The position numbers and the translations under genes were made by a program. Under the pieces are notes generated by a model that searched no databases, had not been told where the DNA came from, and was given only the letters and a program-made list of their open reading frames with translations. Positions 1-6,492 of a DNA stretch of 61,115 nucleotides are shown piece by piece (position 1 is the first letter of the stretch; each line of letters opens with the position of its first letter). The stretch is from an uncultured Oscillospiraceae bacterium (GTDB taxonomy: Bacteria > Bacillota > Clostridia > Oscillospirales > Acutalibacteraceae), in NCBI GenBank assembly GCA_900540305.1, contig UQFL01000006.1, positions 1 to 61,115 of the forward strand, in the 5' to 3' direction.

Positions 1-16
1 TGTGTATAAGAGACAG
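1..16. other. Nextera transposon mosaic-end remnant (artefact)
   Basis: The first 16 bases, TGTGTATAAGAGACAG, are the 3' part of the Tn5/Nextera mosaic end (known library adapter AGATGTGTATAAGAGACAG). They are not genomic. They create a false GTG start and the N-terminal peptide MYKRQ, in frame with the truncated gene that follows. Matching adapter at the other end of the window confirms the interpretation. Confidence 0.97.
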
Positions 17-358
17 TTCCTTTTCATTCTAATGATATCTTCATATTATATACCCGTTGCTATTATGACACCTACTGACACGATGGGGGTAATATTTATT
101 CACATACTAGGTTTTTGTATTACCAATTTCTTAGCAGGATTTACAAATACGAAGATAAAATGGGCTTTCCCGATCATAAGTTTTATATGCTACTTGCCTA
201 TGATAATCATTTTCAACAACTTTGATATGATATATTATGCGCTATTCTTCCTTGCAGGCGGCTACATTCTTTGCCTTATTTCCAATGGACTCCTTATCCT
301 TACAGTCAATCTAAAACGAAGATTTTCAATCAGTAAAACTCAAATAAAAGAGCAATAA
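17..358 (+). CDS. Truncated multi-pass membrane protein, C-terminal part only
   Basis: The real coding sequence enters the window at base 17; everything before it is adapter, so the start codon and an unknown length of N-terminus are missing. The remaining 113 residues are very hydrophobic and suggest three or four membrane helices, separated by short polar turns such as TNTKIKW and FNNFDM. It ends in a basic cytoplasmic-looking tail (KRRFSISKTQIKEQ). I do not recognise the family. It is convergent with the GtrA-like gene at 429-950, and the hairpin at 390-420 can terminate both. Membrane protein is well supported; function is unknown. Confidence 0.6.
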   Translation, partial: FLFILMISSYYIPVAIMTPTDTMGVIFIHILGFCITNFLAGFTNTKIKWAFPIISFICYLPMIIIFNNFDMIYYALFFLAGGYILCLISNGLLILTVNLKRRFSISKTQIKEQ

Positions 359-389
359 AACATGAGTAAGAAAACAATAACATATAAAA

Positions 390-420
390 AACGCTGTTTA
401 GTTATTTTCTAAACAGCGTT
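390..420. terminator. Bidirectional intrinsic terminator
   Basis: A perfect 12-bp stem (AACGCTGTTTAG at 390-401, CTAAACAGCGTT at 409-420) with a 7-nt loop is followed by TTTTATTTATT on the plus strand and preceded by an A-rich run that gives a U tract on the minus strand. It lies between the convergent genes ending at 358 and 429. Confidence 0.85.
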
Positions 421-428
421 TTTATTTA

Positions 429-950
429 TTATTCTGATTTTTTCTTTTTTCTGTGGATTATGAAACGGTTACAGGGATATGTCCACAATGTAGGAATAAT
501 CATTCCGATAATCTTAAATATCATATCCCAAAGGTTGCTTTCAAGCCCTTTTGAAACGGCAAATGTTGTCATAAGCGAGCCTATCCAGCCGTTTGCAAAA
601 ATTGTGAATACAACCATAATGAAATAGAGCACCATACTCAGCGCAGGATTTGCGTCTGCTTTAAATGTTACCTTTCTGTTGATTATGAAAGCTATAAGAT
701 AACCTACTGTTGTTGAAATAAGATATGTATAAAGATAGCCTTTTGAGTTAATGCCAATCATATTAAGCGTGGGATTTGTGATAGCCTGTGAAGTAAGCTG
801 TGCAAAAACCGTGTTGAGCAAAAGCATATGAACTATAAGCTCAATGACGGACGAACCGCCTCCTGCAATACAGAATTTTACAAATTTCCAGATTTCAGCG
901 TGCTTTTCAGTCCATTTTGAAAATGCGGATTTCTTATTATTGTCGCTCAT
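429..950 (-). CDS. GtrA-like small membrane protein
   Basis: This 173-residue protein has four predicted membrane helices (roughly residues 20-45, 72-92, 101-125 and 142-162). Its INRKVTFKAD segment after the second helix resembles the conserved NR..TF turn of the GtrA/DPMS2 family (PF04138), whose members are thought to move lipid-linked sugars or assist membrane glycosyltransferases. It starts 10 bp after the metallophosphoesterase at 961-2082 on the same strand, so the two are probably co-transcribed. A paralogue at 55948-56553 has the same NKKTTFKSDA turn and again follows a metallophosphoesterase. The family call rests on topology and this motif; a flippase-like role is inference. Confidence 0.65.
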   Translation of the reverse strand: MSDNNKKSAFSKWTEKHAEIWKFVKFCIAGGGSSVIELIVHMLLLNTVFAQLTSQAITNPTLNMIGINSKGYLYTYLISTTVGYLIAFIINRKVTFKADANPALSMVLYFIMVVFTIFANGWIGSLMTTFAVSKGLESNLWDMIFKIIGMIIPTLWTYPCNRFIIHRKKKKSE

Positions 951-960
951 ATTCTACCTC

Positions 961-2082
961 CTATAAAAGCGCTGCAAGCAATGCGATGATAACCGCAATG
1001 GCAACTACAACTGATACTCCCTTTAAAATCATAGGTATTGCGGCGTCCATAGTTTCCGGCGCCTTGCTTGTAAGATAATCAAAAACAGGTCTGTTAACCT
1101 TTGTGCCCACAAGCTGTTCAAAAGTTCTCGTGTATGTTTTATAATCACGGGGATTATTCTCATCAAGCTCAATTATACGCACACCTCTGTGGGTACGGTT
1201 GCCGTAAACATTGAAACCGCTTGACTGAGTGAAGCCGAGGTCTACATTTTTATATCTGCCCACAAAGCTGTTTTTATGGTCGTGGCCTACAAAAACGGCA
1301 AGCACATCGCCTTTTTCAGAAACAGCGTCAAACTCGCCTGTGTTTTCATTAGGTATTGATGGCGGCTCAAGAAATTCATCGCCCTCTCGGCAAGTGTCGC
1401 CGAGAACATAATATTCATTTTTATGTGTGCGGAAAGCCCTTATTGCGCCCTTATGCGACTTTTTCACCTGTTTGAGTACATTATAATATTCGCACATGGG
1501 AATATGCTGAAAAACTATTGAGGGCACATAGCCGCCGTTTTGAGTTTTCAGCCTTTCCCTTTCGTTTTTATACCATTCAATAATCTTTCTGTCAAACGGC
1601 TCGTATCCTCCGCCTTTAGCGTCTGTTCCGCTGTCAAAAAGATATAGATTAAATATCATTTTGCCCGAACCGTCAGAAGCTTCAATCGGGATTGCGCAGG
1701 TGCCGCCGCCGTCTATCCCCTCTGCCTGCTCGCCTACACAATTCGGCAATGACTTATATATATTTTCAAACTGGTCTTTATTTGAAATGCCAACCTGTCT
1801 GTCATGATTTCCGAATGTTACGGCAAACGGTATATTTCGTTTTGTAACAGGAGAAAGAAGTGTGGATATTGTTTTTGCCACCGCTTCTTCAAGCGCTTTT
1901 CCCTTGCCCTTATATGTAACGCCGTAGCCTTTAATCTGATCACCCGTATACACAACCAAATCGGGTTTTTCCGTTTCAACTGCGGCTTCAAGCAAGCTCA
2001 TTGTGTCAGGAGATACTGCGGGAATTTCCTGCATATCTGTTATCTGCATTATTTTGAATTTTCCGTTTTTGTTAAATTTCAT
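961..2082 (-). CDS. Calcineurin-like metallophosphoesterase with C-terminal membrane anchor
   Basis: A 373-residue protein with the metallophosphoesterase blocks in order: ITDMQE near the N-terminus, YTGDQ, FGNHD, FQHIP and VGHDH. These supply the dinuclear metal ligands. Organisation resembles the Dcr2/purple-acid-phosphatase-29-like group. The last ~22 residues are a single hydrophobic helix, so the enzyme is probably tail-anchored with little or nothing beyond the membrane. The ATG at 2082 is preferred over an upstream one at 2145 because GGTGAT lies just upstream and homology to the 6493-7536 protein begins there (MKFNKNGKF versus MLKFNENGQF). It is followed by the GtrA-like gene. Substrate unknown. 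Confidence 0.8.
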   Translation of the reverse strand: MKFNKNGKFKIMQITDMQEIPAVSPDTMSLLEAAVETEKPDLVVYTGDQIKGYGVTYKGKGKALEEAVAKTISTLLSPVTKRNIPFAVTFGNHDRQVGISNKDQFENIYKSLPNCVGEQAEGIDGGGTCAIPIEASDGSGKMIFNLYLFDSGTDAKGGGYEPFDRKIIEWYKNERERLKTQNGGYVPSIVFQHIPMCEYYNVLKQVKKSHKGAIRAFRTHKNEYYVLGDTCREGDEFLEPPSIPNENTGEFDAVSEKGDVLAVFVGHDHKNSFVGRYKNVDLGFTQSSGFNVYGNRTHRGVRIIELDENNPRDYKTYTRTFEQLVGTKVNRPVFDYLTSKAPETMDAAIPMILKGVSVVVAIAVIIALLAALL

Positions 2083-2131
2083 AATTATCACCAATTTTAT
2101 ATAAAAACATAAATTTGTACCCGTTTTAATA

Positions 2132-2159
2132 AAAAAGCACGGCATTTGCCGTGCTTTTT
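2132..2159 (-). terminator. Intrinsic terminator after the 2187-2987 gene
   Basis: On the minus strand a GC-rich stem (AAAAAGCACGGCA pairing with TGCCGTGCTTTTT) is followed by a run of six or more U residues. It lies between the stop of the gene at 2187-2987 and the start of the metallophosphoesterase, separating two transcription units or allowing partial read-through. Confidence 0.85.
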
Positions 2160-2186
2160 GTTTTGCCGCTGCACAGCAATTATTTA

Positions 2187-2987
2187 TCAGCTTTGATAAT
2201 CATTGCCGCTGTCAGTATAATTGCGGCTTTCGTCGTAATTATTTTTCTCGCTGTTTTGAGATGGTGTGTAATAGTTGTTAGAATCCTGTCTTATATCGGG
2301 TGTATGGTATGCACCGTTTGCCCACATATGCGCCACGGCTGTTTTTTGAATCTTTTTCTTTCTGTTTTCTTCACCGATTAAGCTTATGCCGATTATAAAA
2401 ATTCCTAAGAAGAAAAAGGCAAAATATCTAGCCATCAGCATCTCAGACTGTGTTTCTGTTGCAAAGTCGTCAGGTGAATTGCAGTAATAAGTTAATGCAA
2501 TATCAGTCTGTTTCATATACTTGTAATCCGCAGCATACTGTTCTTCAGCCTCTTTATAATACTGATAAATATCAGAATCAAGAGTACTGAGTGAGTCAAC
2601 CGTTACGCAGACATCAATATAACAGTCTCCGACATACATCGTATCGTCATTAATATAGTCATTCATCTTATTATATAATCTTCCGGCGCTTTCATCAATT
2701 TTCAATGAAGCAAGATAACTGGCATCATCTTTTTCGGAATAAAATGAAACTATATAGTAATCCTCGTCATAGCTCCATCCGTCATAAGTATAGTAACTAT
2801 ATTTGTCGATGACAAGCATTTCATCAAAATGATACACATCAACGCTTAGGGTATCAACATCTGTCGTTGCGCCATCCAAAAGCTTGGAGGGAGTATAAAA
2901 TACAAACGGCATAGAAAGTACAAGACCCACAACTGTCAGAATAATGCCAAGCGCCAAAAGTTTAGAAGAATATTTGTTTTTATTCAT
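2187..2987 (-). CDS. Two-helix membrane protein with Tyr/Asp-rich extracytoplasmic domain
   Basis: This 266-residue protein has one hydrophobic helix at about residues 11-30 and a second at about 187-206, flanking an acidic, tyrosine-rich domain of ~155 residues with repeated DYY and SYY segments. After the second helix come a basic stretch (EENRKKKIQK) and a polar Asn/Ser/Tyr-rich tail. The expected topology has both ends inside and the middle domain outside. It starts 17 bp after the DUF3048 gene on the same strand and is probably in its operon; a terminator follows. I do not recognise the family. The opposite-strand ORFs here are shadows. Confidence 0.6.
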   Translation of the reverse strand: MNKNKYSSKLLALGIILTVVGLVLSMPFVFYTPSKLLDGATTDVDTLSVDVYHFDEMLVIDKYSYYTYDGWSYDEDYYIVSFYSEKDDASYLASLKIDESAGRLYNKMNDYINDDTMYVGDCYIDVCVTVDSLSTLDSDIYQYYKEAEEQYAADYKYMKQTDIALTYYCNSPDDFATETQSEMLMARYFAFFFLGIFIIGISLIGEENRKKKIQKTAVAHMWANGAYHTPDIRQDSNNYYTPSQNSEKNNYDESRNYTDSGNDYQS

Positions 2988-3004
2988 AACTCAAGCTCCA
3001 ACAA

Positions 3005-4390
3005 TTATTCAACGGTTGCGCTGCCTCCGTTGTTAGAAGAAGTAATACCAAGCCAGCTGTTTCCGGGATTAAAGCTAAGCGGCTTGCCTGTTGCAGCGTC
3101 TGTAAATTCAAGAACGCCATTATTGTTTTTCCAGTTAAAATCAACAACTGTTCCTGCAGAAGCAAGTTTGCCTGTGCCTGAGTTGAAATTGAAATTGCAG
3201 TATGTTTCAGAATTTCCGGATGATTTATAATCGTTTTTAACAACATATTCCGTATCGGTGTATAAAACAATAATATTTGTAAAGCTTACTTCCTGCTCAA
3301 AATCAGACTGATTTTTATACTTCATATCAGCAGAGTCATAAGTAAATGTATGGCTTGATGTTCTTGATGAAATTTTAGTTGTAATTTTGTTGCAGGGAGT
3401 TGATGACACTGCTGTTACAGCATCATTGAAAGTCAAAGATGTAAAAGAACTGTTTTCAATATCTGTTCTTATTTCTTTTTTCTCGATTGCTTCAACAAGC
3501 TTTCCGCCTACAAGCACTGCATTATGCGGACTTGATTTATCAGATGTACGCTTAAAGCAGCTTGAAGTGCTCATTCCGTCAATATTATCAACATCGTTAT
3601 CGGCAATATAATCATCTGCGCCAACATAGCTGCCCTTGCTGTGGCTCTCTCCGAAATGGATAAAAACTGAATCGAAAAACTGTGAGAACTCAACAAAGCT
3701 TGGTCTTGCTGAACGGGTAGGACCTACCTGCTCGGGCAAATCTGTCATATCCGCATAAAGCCAAAGCATACGGGTAATACCGCCTTCAACTTCTCCCTCA
3801 ACAACAATATCGGGAGTATCCATATTATACTGAGGACGAGCCTGAGGAGAGTTTTCAACTACAACGGCAACGGGTCTTTTACCTACAGCCGCCTCGTTAT
3901 ATTCAGCTTCACCTGTGAGAGGATTTTTTATAACAACAGGTGCGGCGGTAGTTGCCTCGGTTGTGGTAGGAGCTGTTGTGGTAGGCTCTTCTTTATTATA
4001 AAATACACCAAAATAAACGCCTGCCGCTATTGCAATAACTGCAACAACAGCCGCAACTATAATTATTATTTTTTTCTTTTTATCGTTCATAGAGCTGCCG
4101 CCCCTTTCGTCTTCATATTCTTCATATTCAGCTTCTTCGTTTTGTATCTGAACAGGTTTTGCACTCTGCTCTTCTACTGAGAAAAGCTTTTCAGGCTCAG
4201 CATTTTCAGGCTCTTCTTCTGCCTTTTGAACCTGCTCGCCCATAATTTTTTCATCGTCCGTTTTACTCTCTGACACAGTATCCTGCACGCTTGTATTTTT
4301 CTCTATATTTTCATCAGAAGATTCTTTTTGAGCCTTTGATTTTTTTATCTCACGAAGAATCTTTTCAATCTCTTCTTCATTCTTAGACAT
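3005..4390 (-). CDS. DUF3048 domain protein (YerB-like), membrane-anchored
   Basis: The 461-residue protein has an acidic, low-complexity cytoplasmic region (residues 1-100), a basic stop-transfer (NDKKKK), one membrane helix (about 108-129), a Thr/Ala-rich linker (EPTTTAPTTTEATTA) and then a DUF3048 domain running to the C-terminus. Typical DUF3048 signatures include RPVAVVVEN, the DIVVEGEVEGGITR block and QVGPTRSARP. DUF3048 proteins such as B. subtilis YerB are extracytoplasmic and of unknown function. The ATG at 4390 is chosen because AAGGAGA sits 7 bases upstream. A second Met at residue 101, just before the membrane segment, has AAAGGGG upstream and could give a shorter product; this is speculative. 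Confidence 0.85.
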   Translation of the reverse strand: MSKNEEEIEKILREIKKSKAQKESSDENIEKNTSVQDTVSESKTDDEKIMGEQVQKAEEEPENAEPEKLFSVEEQSAKPVQIQNEEAEYEEYEDERGGSSMNDKKKKIIIIVAAVVAVIAIAAGVYFGVFYNKEEPTTTAPTTTEATTAAPVVIKNPLTGEAEYNEAAVGKRPVAVVVENSPQARPQYNMDTPDIVVEGEVEGGITRMLWLYADMTDLPEQVGPTRSARPSFVEFSQFFDSVFIHFGESHSKGSYVGADDYIADNDVDNIDGMSTSSCFKRTSDKSSPHNAVLVGGKLVEAIEKKEIRTDIENSSFTSLTFNDAVTAVSSTPCNKITTKISSRTSSHTFTYDSADMKYKNQSDFEQEVSFTNIIVLYTDTEYVVKNDYKSSGNSETYCNFNFNSGTGKLASAGTVVDFNWKNNNGVLEFTDAATGKPLSFNPGNSWLGITSSNNGGSATVE

Positions 4391-4425
4391 ATATGTTCTC
4401 CTTATCATCAGAACTGCTTTCGCAT

Positions 4426-4454
4426 ATTTTATATGATAACATATAAGCATTCAA
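4426..4454 (-). promoter_or_regulatory. Sigma-A-type promoter for the DUF3048 gene
   Basis: On the minus strand TTGAAT (4454-4449), a 17-bp spacer and TAAAAT (4431-4426) lie about 36 bp upstream of the ATG at 4390. It is arranged back to back with the promoter at 4480-4508. Confidence 0.65.
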
Positions 4455-4479
4455 AATGCACTATAATTTTATGATTTTA

Positions 4480-4508
4480 TTGATTTTGCACACAATATAT
4501 AGTAAAAT
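4480..4508 (+). promoter_or_regulatory. Sigma-A-type promoter for the 4540-5163 gene
   Basis: TTGATT (4480-4485), a 17-bp spacer and TAAAAT (4503-4508) precede the AAAGGAAG ribosome binding site and the ATG at 4540. It is divergent from the DUF3048 promoter. Confidence 0.65.
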
Positions 4509-4539
4509 TATATCAATATGAATAAAGGAAGTTTTAAAT

Positions 4540-5163
4540 ATGTCTAAAGCTATTCCGGTTATTATTACAAATTCAAACATTCTGCTTTATTCTGAGGAAA
4601 GCGAAGAATTCAAACCCTTTTCTCTTCCGGGAATAACGGGCCAGCCAAATATTCCGTTTTATCATTTTTACGCAAAGCAGATTGCTGAAAGCCAGCATTA
4701 TTTTAAAGAATTTGTTAAAAAGCATTACAGCAGAAAGCCGTCTAAAAACATACTTGCAATAATAGTGCCTGACGATACAAGCCCGCTTGAAAGCATTTTT
4801 ATCAACGAATTTTTCTTAAATTCAGGTGCGTGCAAGGCTGTTGCGCAGATGACAATGGGACAGTCGCTTTCAAAAGTCATTCCGCAGTATATTTCACTTT
4901 CAAAATCGAGCAGAAATATTGTTATGCAGTATATAAAAAATAATGAAATACACGCATCAAGATTTTATGATTGCAACAACTATTCACCCGAGCATATTTA
5001 TGAAGATTCAAAAAGACTTCATATTGATATTGAATATGAAAACACACCTGTATTCATAAATAATTTTAACCTTAATATGGATGAATTTTTCCATATGGGC
5101 ACAGTTATTACGCCAAAGGAATTTATGGATAAAATAGCAGTTATTGATGTTGAAAAAATATAA
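4540..5163 (+). CDS. Hypothetical 207-residue soluble protein
   Basis: This is a complete ORF with its own promoter and the ribosome binding site AAAGGAAG about 8 bases before the ATG. The protein has no signal peptide or membrane helix and looks like an alpha/beta cytoplasmic fold: beta-like segments (IPVIITNSNILLYS, NILAIIVPDDTS) alternate with helices. The stretch IIVPDDTSPLESIFINEFF followed by SGACKAVAQMTMGQSL faintly recalls the adenosine-binding part of actin-like ATPases, but no phosphate loops are visible, so I make no functional claim. It lies upstream of the hairpin-controlled 80-residue gene and convergent with spo0A. Confidence 0.6.
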   Translation: MSKAIPVIITNSNILLYSEESEEFKPFSLPGITGQPNIPFYHFYAKQIAESQHYFKEFVKKHYSRKPSKNILAIIVPDDTSPLESIFINEFFLNSGACKAVAQMTMGQSLSKVIPQYISLSKSSRNIVMQYIKNNEIHASRFYDCNNYSPEHIYEDSKRLHIDIEYENTPVFINNFNLNMDEFFHMGTVITPKEFMDKIAVIDVEKI

Positions 5164-5175
5164 AATACACGGTAT

Positions 5176-5217
5176 AAAAAAATCACCTTTACTCAAAATA
5201 TGAGTGAGGTGATTTTT
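5176..5217 (+). promoter_or_regulatory. Hairpin that overlaps the ribosome binding site of the 5219 gene
   Basis: A long near-perfect inverted repeat has an A-rich left arm ending in ATCACC (5176-5187), ACTCA (5191-5195), an AAATA loop, TGAGT (5201-5205) and a right arm GGTGATTTTTT. The right arm contains AGGTGAT, the only plausible Shine-Dalgarno for the ATG at 5219, and ends in a U tract. Folding would hide the ribosome site and could also terminate transcription from the 4540 gene. Confidence 0.65.
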
Positions 5218-5218
5218 T

Positions 5219-5461
5219 ATGAAAAAGAAAAATAAAATGAACAATAATGCACAAAACTGCTCTCAGAACTGCGCACAAAACTCAAATCAAGGCAAAGCAC
5301 AGAACAATACTCAGAACAAGAAAAAAATAATTGACCTGACATCTTATATCAGCCCCGATATGGTGCAAAGCGACACTCAGGGAAGCTACACCGGCACTAC
5401 TGAAAAAACATATTATACCGGCGAATACGAAGAACCCGTTCAGGATGCTGACGATTTATAA
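5219..5461 (+). CDS. Small Gln/Asn-rich hypothetical protein
   Basis: An 80-residue ORF. The first ~35 residues are low complexity with repeated (A/S)QN and QNC units (for example AQNCSQNCAQN), then a lysine patch (KKKIIDL), then a more ordered acidic C-terminal half with tyrosines. No membrane helix is present. AGGTGAT precedes the ATG but sits inside the right arm of the hairpin at 5176-5217. Cysteine plus Gln/Asn repeats would suit a structural or spore-associated protein, but that is a guess. It is followed by a GC-rich hairpin and the convergent spo0A. Confidence 0.5.
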   Translation: MKKKNKMNNNAQNCSQNCAQNSNQGKAQNNTQNKKKIIDLTSYISPDMVQSDTQGSYTGTTEKTYYTGEYEEPVQDADDL

Positions 5462-5468
5462 TAACAAA

Positions 5469-5491
5469 CGGCGCGCATAAACTGCGCGCCG
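5469..5491. terminator. Hairpin between convergent genes
   Basis: CGGCGCGCA (5469-5477) and TGCGCGCCG (5483-5491) form a 9-bp GC-rich stem with a 5-nt loop. The U tract is short and interrupted on both strands. It probably ends the 80-residue gene and spo0A. Confidence 0.6.
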
Positions 5492-5510
5492 AAACTTTTA
5501 TATAAGTATT

Positions 5511-6263
5511 TTATGCTATTTTAAGTGAAAGCTTAAGCTTATCGGAAATCATTGCTATGAACTCGGAATTAGTGGGCTTTCCTCTTTCGCTTTGAATGGT
5601 GTAACCGAAATAGGATGAGAGAACATCAACATCTCCCCTGTCCCACGCTACCTCTATAGCGTGGCGGATAGCACGCTCAACTCTTGACGGAGTTGTATTA
5701 TACATTTTAGCAACTGAGGGATAAAGAAGCTTTGTAACGGAAGCGAGCATTTCCGAATCGTTTACGCAAAGCTTGATTGCCGTTCTGAGATACTGATAGC
5801 CCTTGATATGAGCAGGCACGCCTATCTGGCGCATAATGTCTGAAATTATAACATCAATATCCGCTTCGTGAACATGGTGATTATTGTTTTTGCTCAACTG
5901 CCAGCCTGAAAGCATTTGAATTTTCTGAGCCACACTAGATGCCTGAACGGGTTTTAAAATATAATAATCAGCGCCGCAAGACATAAGCTGATTTGTTATC
6001 ACATCATTATAAACTGTTGAGGAAATAATAATAATCGGTTTCTCTGTATGAGCCTTTGTTATGTGGTCGATAACCTGAAAGCTGTCTGCATTTGTCATAA
6101 ACACATCCATATAAACCACATCAAAATGCTGTGTATCAAAAAGAGACATTACTTTTTCACCGTCTGACGGGCATATAGTAACCTCAAACCCGATTTTCTC
6201 TAGTTCCTCCTTACATTCTTTTCCGAATTCTGTTGAATCTGAAATAAGTACTTTATTTTCCAT
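5511..6263 (-). CDS. spo0A: Spo0A, sporulation master response regulator
   Basis: The 250-residue protein has an N-terminal receiver (about 1-118) and the strongly conserved Spo0A C-terminal DNA-binding domain. That domain carries KGYQYLRTAI, LYPSVAKMYNTTPSRVERAI, HAIEVAWDRG and GKPTNSEFIAMI, all hallmarks of the 0A-box recognition helix. The phosphoacceptor Asp53 (VVYMDVFM), the switch Ser81/82 and Lys104 (ILKP) are present. The acidic pair is reduced: ISDST gives D9-S10 where Spo0A normally has D-D, and the usual MP.LDG loop after the phosphoacceptor is MTNADS. The gene is monocistronic, with AAAGGAG 8 bases before the ATG, a sigma-A-like promoter and an upstream 0A box. Its presence indicates a spore-former or a descendant of one. 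Confidence 0.96.
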   Translation of the reverse strand: MENKVLISDSTEFGKECKEELEKIGFEVTICPSDGEKVMSLFDTQHFDVVYMDVFMTNADSFQVIDHITKAHTEKPIIIISSTVYNDVITNQLMSCGADYYILKPVQASSVAQKIQMLSGWQLSKNNNHHVHEADIDVIISDIMRQIGVPAHIKGYQYLRTAIKLCVNDSEMLASVTKLLYPSVAKMYNTTPSRVERAIRHAIEVAWDRGDVDVLSSYFGYTIQSERGKPTNSEFIAMISDKLKLSLKIA

Positions 6264-6294
6264 AGCACTTTCTCCTTTCGTGTATTTCTTTCAC

Positions 6295-6323
6295 ATTTTA
6301 GCATTTTATGGAAATAATTTCAA
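6295..6323 (-). promoter_or_regulatory. Sigma-A-type promoter of spo0A
   Basis: On the minus strand TTGAAA (6323-6318), a 17-bp spacer and TAAAAT (6300-6295) place the transcription start near 6288, about 25 bases before the spo0A ATG. Confidence 0.75.
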
Positions 6324-6377
6324 TACTTTTCACAAGTTTATTTGAAATTTTTATAATATTATTCACATTCTGCGTTT

Positions 6378-6384
6378 TTCGACA
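6378..6384 (-). promoter_or_regulatory. 0A box upstream of spo0A
   Basis: The minus strand reads TGTCGAA, an exact match to the known Spo0A-binding core. It lies about 55 bp upstream of the -35 element, which fits direct autoregulation. A single 7-mer can occur by chance, but its position makes it credible. Confidence 0.55.
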
Positions 6385-6432
6385 AATTTCTGTACGATTT
6401 TTTTACCTTTTGCACAAAAATGTTAAATACTG

Positions 6433-6462
6433 TTCACAATCACTCCATTTATGATGTAAAAT
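6433..6462 (+). promoter_or_regulatory. Candidate promoter of the 6493 metallophosphoesterase
   Basis: TTCACA (6433-6438), an 18-bp spacer and TAAAAT (6457-6462) precede the ribosome site AAGGGTGGT and the ATG at 6493. The -35 is a moderate match. The 229-bp spo0A/6493 intergenic region otherwise holds only the spo0A promoter and the 0A box. Confidence 0.45.
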
Positions 6463-6492
6463 AAATCAACAGAGAAAATCAAGGGTGGTATT

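Noticed and set aside
2980..3270. 96-residue minus-strand ORF
   Set aside because: Overlaps the 3' part of the DUF3048 gene in another frame; no ribosome site.
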